Of a stretch of 64,000 bases of DNA, positions 15,066-24,101 are shown piece after piece. The translations under genes were made by a program, and so were the position numbers. The stretch's first letter is position 1, and each line of letters starts with the position of its first letter. Below the pieces are notes generated by a model. It was not told the DNA's origin and did not search any database. It saw only the letters and a program-made list of their open reading frames with translations. Source of the stretch: Microbulbifer sp. YPW16 (GTDB lineage Bacteria > Pseudomonadota > Gammaproteobacteria > Pseudomonadales > Cellvibrionaceae); NCBI RefSeq assembly GCF_021290385.1, contig NZ_CP089928.1:3428001-3492000 (forward strand). Reading direction: 5' to 3'.

Positions 15066-15116
15066 ACACTGGCAGTGTTGAGGTCAGCGGTTCGATCCCG
15101 CTAGGCTCCACCAAAT
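15066..15116 (+). repeat. attR core: right 51-bp direct repeat
   Basis: Identical to 6484-6534. It holds the original chromosomal 3' part of tRNA-Ala, now cut off from its 5' half. The open frame on the opposite strand across this site is the well-known false translation of a tRNA end. Confidence 0.93.
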
Positions 15117-15168
15117 ACGAAAAAGGCCGCATCCGAAAGGATGTGGCCTTTTTCGTATTTGGTGGAGC
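15105..15168 (+). terminator. Very long hairpin terminator that includes the tRNA 3' end
   Basis: Bases 15105-15134 pair with 15139-15168 over 30 bp (one G-U) around a GAAA tetraloop. The inner part (AAAAAGGCC...GGCCTTTTT) is a bidirectional terminator. The outer 12 bp pair with GCTCCACCAAAT, the 3' end of the tRNA. It would be the native terminator of tRNA-Ala before insertion. From 15169 to 15654 I see no gene or riboswitch, only possible promoter sequence (TTGGTT, 17 bp, CATAAT ending near 15587) for the next gene. Confidence 0.75.
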
Positions 15169-15654
15169 TGCGGGGTGGAGGTTTAGCTTCCGGTTTGCAA
15201 GTAGCCATTTCCCTGGCGACTCCAAATGCCCGAATGCGCGCCTATTCAGGAGTGGGTTGGCTGGCTTCCGGGGCCGACCACTTGGATACCGGGCACGGTG
15301 TGCATAAGACCGATGGTGCAGTTCCACTCTGCCTTTGTTTTCGGGGATAATTTGCCGGAAACCGGGTCTAATCTCTTACTGGGTGGGGCTAAATCCTGTT
15401 GGCCGTCCATCAGGAGGCGCGTTAACAGGGCTGGTAGCATCGTGCAGGCAACATCTCCGCCGGAGAGAGATGCTTCAGGGCAGCCTGCCGGAATCGGGAA
15501 GCAGTGTTCGCCCAGGTAGGATAATCATCAGCGGTCAAAGAATGGCCAAAAATGTCTTTTGGTTGCTGCTGGCAGATTTGGCATAATTGAGACTTTATGC
15601 ACTGAACAAAAAATAATCATCTGTTTTCGTTGATCCGACCGGCAAGATAATCAC

Positions 15655-17388
15655 ATGAATTTCGCCCAGTTAGTCGTTGCCGGTATATTTCTGCTGGTTA
15701 TTGTCTCCCTTATTTTCACTCGCTTCAGGCCGTCGCTGGTTTTTGCCTGCGCAGCAGCGGTTTGTTTCCTGACAGGGCTGGTGCCAGCCGAATCGGTGCT
15801 CCAGAAGGCGGTGAATCCTGGCCTGGTGACTCTGGTGGCTTTGATCCTGGCTTCCATCGGCCTGGAAAAAGCCCGTTGGCTTCGTGCAATCTCTGATGGA
15901 TTGATTAATGGGTCCCTGAAGGGAAGCCTCTTGCGCCTGACCGGCGCCACGGCACTGAGTTCGGCTTTCCTCAACAACACGGCTGTGGTTGCGGCGCTCG
16001 CTTCCAGTGTGCGAAACCAGAGGCGCTATCCGCCGGCCAAGCTGCTGTTACCTTTGTCTTATGCTGCGATCCTTGGCGGTACCCTGACGTTAATAGGTAC
16101 TTCCACCAATTTGATTGTAAACAGCTTTGTACTTGATCGAGGCCTGCCCGGGCTGGATTTTTTTGCGTTCTTGCCCGTGGGCCTTGGAGCCACATTAGTA
16201 GGACTGGTGGTCCTGCTGCTAGGCAATCGTCTGTTGCCGGAAGGGCGCACCTCGATTGAGCCGGTCAAGGAATACCTGCTGGAAGCCAAGGTTGTCGAGG
16301 ACTCGCCCCTGAACGGTAAAACCGTCGAGCAAAACGGTCTGCGCCAGCTGGAAACGATGTATCTGGTGGAGATTGTCAGGGGGGGGCGGGTGATCAGCCC
16401 GGTCGCGCCAACGGAAATCATTCGTAGCGAAGACAAGCTGATTTTCAGCGGCGATGTAAAAGATCTCGGGCGGTTACAGGATATTGAGGGGCTCCGGGTC
16501 TTTGCGCTGGAAGACGAACAACTGAAGCTGGACCTGACCGAGGTGGTATTGACCCCCAATTCGAGCATCCTTGGTGAATCGCTGAAGAGCAGCCAATTCC
16601 GGACCCGGTTTGATGCGGCTGTAGTAGCCATGCGCCGTGGTGGCGAACGGCTTTCTGGAAAGCTGGGGGAAATCCAGTTACGTGCGGGGGATGCGTTGCT
16701 CCTGGCAGTGGGACCGGACTGGAAACACCATCGCAATATCGATAAAAACTTCTATGTTATCAGTGGCGGCAAGGTACAGCGCCAGCTGTCCCGGCGGGAT
16801 AGCTGGCTGCTGGGCTTCGGCTTTGCTGCTGTGGTGGCAGGTGCGGCACTGGAGTATTTCTCGCTACTGAAAGGACTGGTGGTGCTCCTGGGCGGTATGA
16901 TCAGCCTGAATATTGTTTCTACCACAGAGCTGCAGCGGCGCTTTCCCTTCCAGATATGGCTGATTATCGCCAGTGCCCTGGTATTGGCTGAAGCATTCTC
17001 TGGCAGTGGCCTGGCGGATCTATTGGCGTCGGGCCTGCGAAATACGGTGGCGGGCGCAGGTCCCTACATTGGGTTGATAGGGGTGTTTTTCCTGACTCTG
17101 GCCCTGACCGAACTGATGACCAATAACGCAGCTGCAGCACTGGCATTCCCGCTTGCGTGGAGTTTGGCCGAGAGTTTCGGAGTGAGCTGGATGCCGTTTG
17201 TGATGGCGGTCGCTTATGGGGCCAGTGCCAGTTTCCTGACCCCATTTGGCTACCAGACCAACCTGATGGTCCAGAACCTTGGTGGTTACCATTTACGGGA
17301 CTTTGTCCGTGCCGGGATGCCCCTGACGGTTGCCTACTCGGTCACTGTCCTGCTCCTTCTTCCCCTGGTGTTCCCTTTTGGTGGTTGA
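15655..17388 (+). CDS. SLC13-family transporter with two TrkA-C domains
   Basis: 577-aa inner-membrane protein. Hydrophobic helices fill residues 1-195 and 380-577; between them are two RCK_C/TrkA-C-like domains (about 205-285 and 292-372, AGDALLLAVGP). The two pseudo-symmetric substrate motifs of the family are visible: LNNTAVV with GTSTNLIV (about 106-156) and MTNNAAAALAF with FGYQTNLMV near the C-terminus. These proteins use sodium or proton gradients to import sulfate or dicarboxylates. With TrkA-C domains a sulfate or other anion is a common annotation, but substrate cannot be decided here. Stand-alone gene. Confidence 0.85.
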   Translation: MNFAQLVVAGIFLLVIVSLIFTRFRPSLVFACAAAVCFLTGLVPAESVLQKAVNPGLVTLVALILASIGLEKARWLRAISDGLINGSLKGSLLRLTGATALSSAFLNNTAVVAALASSVRNQRRYPPAKLLLPLSYAAILGGTLTLIGTSTNLIVNSFVLDRGLPGLDFFAFLPVGLGATLVGLVVLLLGNRLLPEGRTSIEPVKEYLLEAKVVEDSPLNGKTVEQNGLRQLETMYLVEIVRGGRVISPVAPTEIIRSEDKLIFSGDVKDLGRLQDIEGLRVFALEDEQLKLDLTEVVLTPNSSILGESLKSSQFRTRFDAAVVAMRRGGERLSGKLGEIQLRAGDALLLAVGPDWKHHRNIDKNFYVISGGKVQRQLSRRDSWLLGFGFAAVVAGAALEYFSLLKGLVVLLGGMISLNIVSTTELQRRFPFQIWLIIASALVLAEAFSGSGLADLLASGLRNTVAGAGPYIGLIGVFFLTLALTELMTNNAAAALAFPLAWSLAESFGVSWMPFVMAVAYGASASFLTPFGYQTNLMVQNLGGYHLRDFVRAGMPLTVAYSVTVLLLLPLVFPFGG

Positions 17389-17682
17389 TCCAGTGTTGTG
17401 CGAAGTGTAATCAGGCTGGTCGCGCTTGGCGGAAGATTCCCGGCTCTCAGCGATATGGCGTATGTAATCATTTGTAAGCGTTTCCGGGTTGTCAGGCCGG
17501 CGCGTATCTTGCAAGCTCAAAGGAAGCCTTCCGCCGGAGGGAGGGTATGTATACAAGAATTGAAATACTTGAGTGATATCCAGGTGACAGTGAGTCACGG
17601 CTGCCATTGGCATCCAACGAGTGGCGGGCAGGGCCCGCGCAGTGAAATGGAATTCCGATAGTAAGCATCAGGAGTAAAAAAA

Positions 17683-18594
17683 ATGAACAAAGTGAAAAAA
17701 GCAGTCATCCCGGTGGCTGGCCTGGGGACTCGTATGTTGCCTGCCACCAAGGCCATCCCGAAAGAGATGCTGCCGATTGTGGACAAGCCGCTGATCCAGT
17801 ATGTGGTCAATGAGGCGGTGAGTGCCGGGATCAAGGAAATTGTCCTGGTCACCCACGCCAGTAAGAACGCCATCGCCAACCACTTCGATACCTCTTTTGA
17901 GCTCGAAGCGCAGCTGGAGAACCGCCTGAAGCGCCAGATCCTGGACGATGTACGCTCGATCGTGCCCGAGGACGTTACGGTGATTTCCGTGCGCCAAGCG
18001 CAGGCCAAGGGCCTGGGTCACGCTATTGCCTGCGCCCGCCCTGTGGTAGGGGACAATCCCTTTGCAGTACTGTTGCCGGATGTGCTGGTGGACCAGTATC
18101 GGGCTGACCCGACGGTCCATAACCTGGCGGCCATGGTACGCAATTTTGAGCAGACCGGTCACAGCCAGATCATGGTGGAGCCGGTGGCCTGGGAAGAAGT
18201 CAGCAAATATGGCGTGGTGGATTGCCTGGGTGCCGAGCTGCACGCCGGCGGCACCGCCAAGATTGACGGCCTGGTCGAGAAGCCCAGTGTCGACGCAGCC
18301 CCTTCCAACATGTCCGTGGTAGGTCGTTACGTGTTGCCAGCGGAGATCTGGAACCTGCTGGAGCAGACCCAGCCCGGCGCCGGTGGCGAGATCCAGCTGA
18401 CCGACTCCATCGACCAGCTCCTCACCCGCCAGCGGGTCGAAGCCTACCAGATCGTTGGCTGCAGCCATGACTGTGGCAACAAGCTGGGCTACATGAAGGC
18501 CCAGATCGAATACGGACTGCGCCACCCCGACCTGGGCGATGAACTGCAGGGCTTCCTGGCTGCGGCGAAGCAGCCGGTAGCGGAGGCGGTATAG
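17683..18594 (+). CDS. galU: UTP--glucose-1-phosphate uridylyltransferase
   Basis: 303 aa, full length. The nucleotidyltransferase signature [17 protein letters not shown] is near the N-terminus, followed by the GalU-type Lys region (VEKPSV) and a C-terminal helix. It makes UDP-glucose from glucose-1-phosphate and UTP, the precursor for glycolipids and exopolysaccharide. The next gene, ugd, oxidises UDP-glucose, so the pair forms a UDP-glucuronate route. The 294 bp before the gene (17389-17682) hold no other gene; I found no clear promoter there. Confidence 0.95.
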   Translation: MNKVKKAVIPVAGLGTRMLPATKAIPKEMLPIVDKPLIQYVVNEAVSAGIKEIVLVTHASKNAIANHFDTSFELEAQLENRLKRQILDDVRSIVPEDVTVISVRQAQAKGLGHAIACARPVVGDNPFAVLLPDVLVDQYRADPTVHNLAAMVRNFEQTGHSQIMVEPVAWEEVSKYGVVDCLGAELHAGGTAKIDGLVEKPSVDAAPSNMSVVGRYVLPAEIWNLLEQTQPGAGGEIQLTDSIDQLLTRQRVEAYQIVGCSHDCGNKLGYMKAQIEYGLRHPDLGDELQGFLAAAKQPVAEAV

Positions 18595-18763
18595 CCCGAT
18601 TCCGTAGAGTGATTGCCAGTGTTGGACCCAATCCAGGGTCCGACCTGAATTCCTCCTGTACGTTGTTTCATAAAATTGCCGCACTATCCAGCGTAAACTC
18701 TGGAGCAGCGATGCCTGCACGGTGGTTGGCGCGACGAATCAACGGGTTTCAAGGGACTTCAAC

Positions 18764-19930
18764 ATGAAAATCGCCGTGGTCGGTACGGGCTATGTCGGGC
18801 TCTCCAATGCCCTGCTGCTGGCGCAGTATAGTGAGGTGGTAGCTCTGGACGTGGTGCCCGAGCGCGTAGATGGACTTAACCGGGGAGTTGCCCCGATAGT
18901 TGATGCGGAGATCGAGTTGTTCCTCCGCGAGAAAGAGCTGCAGTTTACCGCCACGTTGGATAAGCGGCAGGCCTATGGGAATGCCGAGTTTGTCATCGTG
19001 GCCACGCCCACCGACTATGACCCCGAGACCAACTACTTCAATACCAGCACCGTTGAGTCTGTGATTGAGGATGTTACGGCCATCAACCCGGACGCCACCA
19101 TCGTGGTCAAGTCAACGATCCCGGTGGGCTTTACGCGGGAAGTCCGCGAGCGATTTGGCAATGATAATATTATTTTCGCTCCGGAATTCCTGCGAGAGGG
19201 CAAGGCGCTGTATGACAACCTGTATCCATCGCGAATTGTGGTCGGCGGGCAATCGCCGAAAGCGGAGCTGTTTGCAGAGCTGATGCTGCAGGGCGCGCTC
19301 AGCAAGGATGTGACGGTCCTGATGACCGGCTCCACCGAGGCGGAGGCGATCAAGCTATTCTCCAATACCTACCTTGCGATGCGCGTGGCCTACTTCAATG
19401 AGCTGGATACCTATGCCGAGACTCATGGCCTGGATACCCGCCAGATTATCAGCGGTGTCGGCCTGGACCCGCGTATCGGCGATCACTATAACAACCCCTC
19501 ATTCGGCTACGGTGGCTACTGCCTGCCCAAGGATACCCGGCAGCTGCTGGCCAACTATGAGGATGTGCCCAACAACCTGATCAAGGCCATTGTTGATGCC
19601 AACTCGACTCGCAAGGACTTTGTGGCGGAATCCATCCTGAAGCTGCAGCCGAAGGTTGTTGGTGTGCACCGGCTGATTATGAAGGCAGGTTCCGACAACT
19701 TCCGCACCTCCTCCATCCAGGGAATTATGAAGCGGATCAAGGCCAAGGGGATCGAGGTGATCGTCTACGAACCTTCATATGAGGGTGGCAGCTTCTACAA
19801 CTCCCCGGTGATCAACGATCTCGAGGCGTTCAAGCAGCGTGCCAATGTTATTGTGGCCAACCGCATGTGCCCGCAACTGGAAGATGTTGCCGGTAAGGTC
19901 TACACCCGCGACCTGTACGGACGCGACTGA
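18764..19930 (+). CDS. ugd: UDP-glucose 6-dehydrogenase
   Basis: 388 aa from the ATG at 18764, which puts the Rossmann motif [15 protein letters not shown] at the very start; an in-frame GTG at 18722 would add 14 residues lacking conservation. The catalytic cysteine is C253 in [11 protein letters not shown]. The enzyme oxidises UDP-glucose to UDP-glucuronate using two NAD. At about 390 residues it is the short enterobacterial-type form. It follows galU by 169 bp. A weak GC-rich hairpin (19951-19974) follows the stop. Confidence 0.95.
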   Translation: MKIAVVGTGYVGLSNALLLAQYSEVVALDVVPERVDGLNRGVAPIVDAEIELFLREKELQFTATLDKRQAYGNAEFVIVATPTDYDPETNYFNTSTVESVIEDVTAINPDATIVVKSTIPVGFTREVRERFGNDNIIFAPEFLREGKALYDNLYPSRIVVGGQSPKAELFAELMLQGALSKDVTVLMTGSTEAEAIKLFSNTYLAMRVAYFNELDTYAETHGLDTRQIISGVGLDPRIGDHYNNPSFGYGGYCLPKDTRQLLANYEDVPNNLIKAIVDANSTRKDFVAESILKLQPKVVGVHRLIMKAGSDNFRTSSIQGIMKRIKAKGIEVIVYEPSYEGGSFYNSPVINDLEAFKQRANVIVANRMCPQLEDVAGKVYTRDLYGRD

Positions 19931-20279
19931 CCGTCCGCCTGACTGGCATTCCCCGGTTGTCTCTGGCGCCGGGGAGGCTCCGGGCTTCCTTCAAATTCGA
20001 TTGGTTAAAAAATAAGCTGCCAATCTGCCCGCCACTCTGCTAGACTGCGCGGCCTTCTGCCCCCACCACCTTACGTGGTTGCAAGCGGGACATAAGCCTC
20101 ATGGGTAACAGACCTCCTCGCCAAAGGCCCCTGTACTGCGTTGAATAAGCTTGAAGATAGCGGGTTGCTATTAATGGGCTTTTTCGCCTGCCCAGCAATG
20201 TGCGGCTGTGCGCTATGGTTATCCCACCGGGAACCTGGCCACGCCTGGCCCCCCTATGTAGATTCAAGTGAATTCCAAA
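19931..20279 (+). other. Long leader/intergenic region before deaD
   Basis: About 350 bp without a gene. Includes a CCCCGG/CCGGGG stem (19951-19974) just after ugd and an AT-rich patch (TTGGTTAAAAAATAAG) that could be a promoter for the helicase. That would leave a 5' leader over 200 nt long, as known for cold-shock deaD/csdA mRNAs. No specific structure was resolved by eye. Confidence 0.35.
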
Positions 20280-22037
20280 ATGACCGATACCCCCGAGCCG
20301 ATTGGCTTTGACCAGCTGGACTTGCCGTCCGAAATCCTCAGTGCCGTGCAGTCCCTGGGCTATGAAACCCCGTCGCCGATCCAGGCGCAGACTATTCCCT
20401 CATTACTGGCCGGCCACGATGTGCTGGGGCAGGCGCAGACCGGCACCGGCAAGACCGCGGCCTTCGCGCTGCCGCTGCTGGCGCAGCTGGACCTGAAGGA
20501 CCGCCGCCCCCAGGCGCTGGTGCTGGCGCCCACCCGCGAACTGGCCATCCAGGTAGCCGAGGCCTGCCAGTCCTACGCCCAGAAGCTGAAAGGCTTCCAT
20601 GTGGCCCCCATTTACGGTGGCGCCGATTACCGCGGCCAGATGCTGCAGCTCAAGCGCGGTGTGCAGCTGGTAGTGGGAACCCCGGGCCGGGTCATGGACC
20701 ATATGCGCCGCGGCAGCCTGGACCTGTCCAACCTGAAGACCCTGGTCCTCGATGAAGCCGACGAAATGCTGCGCATGGGCTTTATCGACGACGTGCAATG
20801 GGTGCTGGACCAGATTCCCGAGCAGCGCCAGATCGCGCTCTTCTCCGCCACCATGCCCAAAGAGATTGCCCGCATTGCCCGCGAGTACCTGCGCGAGCCG
20901 GTAGAGGTGAAGATCCGCGTCAAGACCGAGACCGCGGAGACCATCCGCCAGCGCTACTGGCCGGTGGGTGGCCTGCACAAGCTGGACGCGTTGACCCGTA
21001 TCCTGGAAGCAGAGCCGGTGGATGCCACCATCATCTTCGTGCGCACCAAGAACAGCACCGTGGAGCTGGCCGACAAGCTGGCCGCGAGAGGGTTCGCCAG
21101 TGCCGCCCTGAACGGCGACATGGCACAGAACCTGCGCGAGGCGGTGATCGACAAGCTGAAAAAGAAAAAGCTGGATATCGTGGTGGCCACCGACGTGGCT
21201 GCGCGCGGCCTGGACGTGGCGCGGATCAGTCATGTCATCAACTATGACATCCCTTACGATGCCGAGGCCTATATCCATCGCATCGGCCGTACCGGCCGCG
21301 CTGGCCGCGAGGGTGATGCCATCCTGTTCGTGGCCCCACGTGAGCGGCGGATGCTGCGCACGATCGAGCGTGCCACCAAGAAGACTATCGAGCAGCTGGA
21401 GCTGCCCAGCGCCGCCGCGGTGAACGACGCGCGCATGCAGCGCTTCCGCGACCGTATCACCGGGACGCTCGACGGTGATATCGACCTGGCGCCGTATCGC
21501 CTGCTGGCGGAGAAGTACCTGGAGATGAACGAGGTGGACCCGCTGGACCTGGCTGCTGCCCTGGCCGCCATGGCCCAGGGTGACCAGCCGCTGCTGGTCA
21601 AGGAGCAGGAATTCAAGCCGCGCGAGAAGCGCGAGCGCCGCGAACGGGATGGCGATTTCGAGAGCCGCGGCCGCAAGCAGGGTGGCTACGAAAAAGACAA
21701 GAAAATGCCGCCGCCGGATGAGGGGATGGAACGGTTCCGTATCGAGGTGGGCCGCGAGGCCGGCGTCAAGCCGGGTAACATCGTCGGTGCTATTGCCAAT
21801 GAAGTGGACCTGGATAGTTCCTACATCGGTCGCATTGAAATCTACCCGGAATACACCACCGTGGACCTGCCCGAGGGCATGCCCAAGGAGATTTTCAGTC
21901 ATCTGAAAAAAGTGCGTGTGGCAGGCCGGGAGATGCGAATTTCACGGTTTAGCGACAAGCCGGCGCAGAGCAAGCGCAAGCCCAAGCCCAAGTCCGGCCC
22001 CAAAACCGCGGACAAGCCCCGTAAGAGAAAACAGTAA
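20280..22037 (+). CDS. deaD: ATP-dependent RNA helicase, DeaD/CsdA type
   Basis: 585 aa from ATG 20280 (a GTG at 20268 is an alternative; neither has a good ribosome-binding site). Helicase motifs in order: Q motif (GYETPSPIQ), I (AQTGTGKT), Ia (APTRELA), II (DEAD in VLDEADEMLRMG), III (SAT), V (ATDVAARGLD), VI (HRIGRTGRAGR). A DbpA-type RNA-binding domain (FRIEVGREAGVKPGNIVGAIANE) and a basic tail (PKPKSGPKTADKPRKRKQ) complete the DeaD architecture. The protein remodels rRNA and mRNA structure, important for ribosome assembly in the cold. Confidence 0.92.
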   Translation: MTDTPEPIGFDQLDLPSEILSAVQSLGYETPSPIQAQTIPSLLAGHDVLGQAQTGTGKTAAFALPLLAQLDLKDRRPQALVLAPTRELAIQVAEACQSYAQKLKGFHVAPIYGGADYRGQMLQLKRGVQLVVGTPGRVMDHMRRGSLDLSNLKTLVLDEADEMLRMGFIDDVQWVLDQIPEQRQIALFSATMPKEIARIAREYLREPVEVKIRVKTETAETIRQRYWPVGGLHKLDALTRILEAEPVDATIIFVRTKNSTVELADKLAARGFASAALNGDMAQNLREAVIDKLKKKKLDIVVATDVAARGLDVARISHVINYDIPYDAEAYIHRIGRTGRAGREGDAILFVAPRERRMLRTIERATKKTIEQLELPSAAAVNDARMQRFRDRITGTLDGDIDLAPYRLLAEKYLEMNEVDPLDLAAALAAMAQGDQPLLVKEQEFKPREKRERRERDGDFESRGRKQGGYEKDKKMPPPDEGMERFRIEVGREAGVKPGNIVGAIANEVDLDSSYIGRIEIYPEYTTVDLPEGMPKEIFSHLKKVRVAGREMRISRFSDKPAQSKRKPKPKSGPKTADKPRKRKQ

Positions 22038-22092
22038 TCCGTTGTTGCTGCGCAGTCCCGGCTTTATGGCCGGGCTGCGCCAGTAAGAATTG

Positions 22093-22641
22093 TCAGCTCT
22101 TTCCCCACGGCAACATATGCCGCAGCGTCCCGTCCCGCTTGCCGAAGTGATGCCAGAGGGCGCCGGCAATATGCAGCACCAGCAGCACCAGGAAGGCGTT
22201 CCAGATCAGCTCCTTGTGAAAGAAGGCCAGTTGCTTGGCGATGTCGCTGTTCTCTTCTACCAGTGTGGGTATTTCAAATAGCCAGAAAACCGTGGTTTCC
22301 TTGCCGGCGAATTGCCGCATGGCCATCCCGGTGATCGGCATGGCCAGCATGATGACGTAGAAAAGGCTTTCCACAAGCTGTGAGAGCTTGCGTTGCCAGC
22401 GCCCGCCGTAGAGTTCCGGGCGGGGGTAGATGGCCCGGAAGTAGATGCGGGCGATCACGAACACCAGCACACTCAACCCGATCGAGAAATGCAGCACCAT
22501 CCACCAGCTACGCATGGGATCTTCCTTGTCGTACCCTTCGTGAAGTTCGACCGAAGCCCAGGCGCACAGGAACAGGATGGCGATCAGCCAGTGGAGTCCA
22601 CGGCTCAAGGGGTGCCATTTCTGGGGGATGGTGTCGGTCAT
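22093..22641 (-). CDS. Cytochrome b561 family protein
   Basis: 182-aa inner-membrane protein with four hydrophobic helices. Histidines placed for two b-type hemes include H16/H20-like positions in LSRGLHWLIAILF, VLHFSIGLSVLVFV, and LLVLHIAGALWHHF near the C-terminus. CybB-like proteins carry electrons from quinol to periplasmic or membrane partners. Convergent with deaD and divergent from nothing obvious; single gene. Partner not predictable. Confidence 0.85.
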   Translation of the reverse strand: MTDTIPQKWHPLSRGLHWLIAILFLCAWASVELHEGYDKEDPMRSWWMVLHFSIGLSVLVFVIARIYFRAIYPRPELYGGRWQRKLSQLVESLFYVIMLAMPITGMAMRQFAGKETTVFWLFEIPTLVEENSDIAKQLAFFHKELIWNAFLVLLVLHIAGALWHHFGKRDGTLRHMLPWGKS

Positions 22642-22808
22642 AATATCTCTCCCTGAATACCGGTTTAGTCTTTGTGAAAGATTACCGTGTTTTCTACTTC
22701 CGCGTGAATCCCCTGTCGGTCGACAGGTGGTCCAGGACGTTGCTGCCTCCCCTATGCTTCCAGCCCCTGATTACTGTTCTTCCCAGTAGTTCTGCTTGCG
22801 ATTCTCGT

Positions 22809-23747
22809 TTAAAGGCTGTGCCCCCCGTTTTCTGCAGCGCGAACACCGTTCAGGTTGGCAAAGCAGGTATCCCTTGCGGTTTGCAGAAAGTCCGCCAGAT
22901 AGGCCTGCCCCAGCATCTCTTCCCTGACTGCCGCGTAGAGCGTGCTCCACAAACCCTGTTCTCCCAGGCGTAGCTGTGCAATCAGGCCTTTTTGCAGGTA
23001 TTCGTGCAGGGCCCAGTTGGGCAGGGCGCAGATACCGCGGCCGCTGACCGCCAGCTGCACCATCATTACCGTGAGCTCAGCCGTGCGCACATCTGCCGGC
23101 TCCACACCGGCGGGATCCAGGAAGTGCTGGAAAATATCCAGCCGCTCACGCTCCACGGGATAGGTGATCTGCACTTCGCCGGCCAGGTCTTCCGGCGTCA
23201 CCCACTTCTTTGCCGCCAGCGGGTGCTTGCGACTGGCGGCCAGCACCATTTCGAAACTGAACAGCGGGGCGTAGTGGATGCCCTGGAGCTCCGGGTCCGG
23301 GTTGGAGGTTACCACCAGGTCCAGGTCTCCCCGGGTCAGGGCCGGCAACGGGGCGAAGTGAAAGCCACTGGACAGGTCCAGTTCCACCTCGGGCCAGTTG
23401 TCCCGGTAGGTGTCCAGAGTAGGCATCAGCCATTGGTAACAGCTGTGGCACTCGATGGCGATATTGAGCCGCCCTGCCTGGCCCGAGGCCAGCCGGGCCA
23501 GGTCCCGCTGCGCCACTGCCACCCGTGGCAGCACATCGTCCGCCAGTTGCAGCAGGCGCAGGCCGGCGCTGGTAAAGCGCAGCGGCCGGGATTTGCGCAC
23601 AAACAACGCCTGTTCGTGGCGGTCTTCCATCTCCCGGAACAGGTGGGAGAGGGCGGACTGGGTCAGGTGCATTCGCTCCGCAGCGCGAACCATGCTGCCG
23701 GTCTCCCGCAGCACCGTCAGGGCCCGCAGGTGGCGTAATTCAATCAT
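22809..23747 (-). CDS. metR: LysR-type regulator of methionine biosynthesis
   Basis: 312 aa. N-terminal LysR helix-turn-helix (LRALTVLRETGSMVRAAERMHLTQSALSHLF) and a substrate-binding effector domain with the MetR-like stretch IECHSCYQWLMPTL. MetR activates metE with homocysteine as co-inducer and represses its own gene. It is divergent from metE, the classical arrangement, which supports the specific call. Two inverted repeats lie in the first 50 bp upstream (23751-23769 and 23778-23797). Confidence 0.9.
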   Translation of the reverse strand: MIELRHLRALTVLRETGSMVRAAERMHLTQSALSHLFREMEDRHEQALFVRKSRPLRFTSAGLRLLQLADDVLPRVAVAQRDLARLASGQAGRLNIAIECHSCYQWLMPTLDTYRDNWPEVELDLSSGFHFAPLPALTRGDLDLVVTSNPDPELQGIHYAPLFSFEMVLAASRKHPLAAKKWVTPEDLAGEVQITYPVERERLDIFQHFLDPAGVEPADVRTAELTVMMVQLAVSGRGICALPNWALHEYLQKGLIAQLRLGEQGLWSTLYAAVREEMLGQAYLADFLQTARDTCFANLNGVRAAENGGHSL

Positions 23748-23750
23748 CTT

Positions 23751-23797
23751 TAGAAATATTCATGTTCTAGGCAAGAAATATGAAATTGATTGAATAT
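23751..23797. promoter_or_regulatory. Candidate MetR operators between metR and metE
   Basis: Two palindromes: TAGAA-N9-TTCTA at 23751-23769, and ATATGAAATTGATTGAATAT at 23778-23797, which has the LysR T-N11-A form. Neither equals the textbook TGAA-N5-TTCA box. The region 23798-24101 also holds a REP-like unit and a small TGCCGT/ACGGCA hairpin (24036-24051). Confidence 0.45.
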
Positions 23798-23992
23798 CAC
23801 ATGGATCGCAGAATCAACCCTCGGTTTCGCGCCTCGGCTGATGGCCGGCTACAGGGCGCTTCGCTATGGCCAATGGCCGCGATGGGTCCGGCTTTCCCGG
23901 CAAGATGACTCTCCCGCCCTCGTCACCCGGCTCGAGCCGGGATCACGAAGTTCAGGGGATTTGCCGGAACAGAGGGAAACAGAGCGGGGCAT

Positions 23993-24017
23993 GTAGGGGC
24001 GCACCTTGTGTGCGCCC
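23993..24017 (+). repeat. REP-like palindrome (GTAGGGGCGCACC family)
   Basis: Same 25-bp unit as at 6194-6218 (exact reverse complement), here single and lying in the metE upstream region, 85 bp before the start codon. Confidence 0.75.
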
Positions 24018-24101
24018 GGGCAGATGCAGGCTCACTGCCGTGATGACGGCAAGAGTAAGTATCAGCGAATGGCAAAAGAACAAGCACATGAGGGAAACGT
24101 A

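Larger units (their letters stand above)
6484..15116. mobile_element. Integrated tRNA-Ala element, satellite/PICI-like, about 8.6 kb
   Basis: Bounded by identical 51-bp repeats from the tRNA-Ala gene (6484-6534, 15066-15116). The integrase at the right end reads inward. Leftward block: integrase, unknown 318-aa protein, AlpA-like regulator, gpA-like HUH replication protein. Rightward cargo: 65-aa membrane protein and 1089-aa solenoid/GreABC-like/PIN protein. There are no capsid, tail, packaging or conjugation genes, so it would need a helper for transfer. The int-alpA-rep layout recalls phage satellites, but no capsid-remodelling gene is visible. The cargo is much more AT-rich than the chromosome (32% GC in 9661-9720 against 73% in 5041-5100). 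Confidence 0.9.

Noticed and set aside
15064..15327. Open frame on the minus strand across attR ending in a SGIEPLTS-like peptide
   Set aside because: This is the familiar false translation of a tRNA 3' end and its terminator. It has no independent coding signal.
15169..15654. Possible gene or riboswitch before the SLC13 transporter
   Set aside because: Short frames overlap in several phases with no motif or ribosome-binding site, and no known riboswitch core is visible.
20403..21902. 499-codon open frame opposite deaD
   Set aside because: Antisense shadow; no signal, motif or ribosome-binding site.
23798..24101. Cobalamin or SAM riboswitch before metE
   Set aside because: No B12 box, S-box or matching helix set could be found; only a REP-like unit and one small hairpin.
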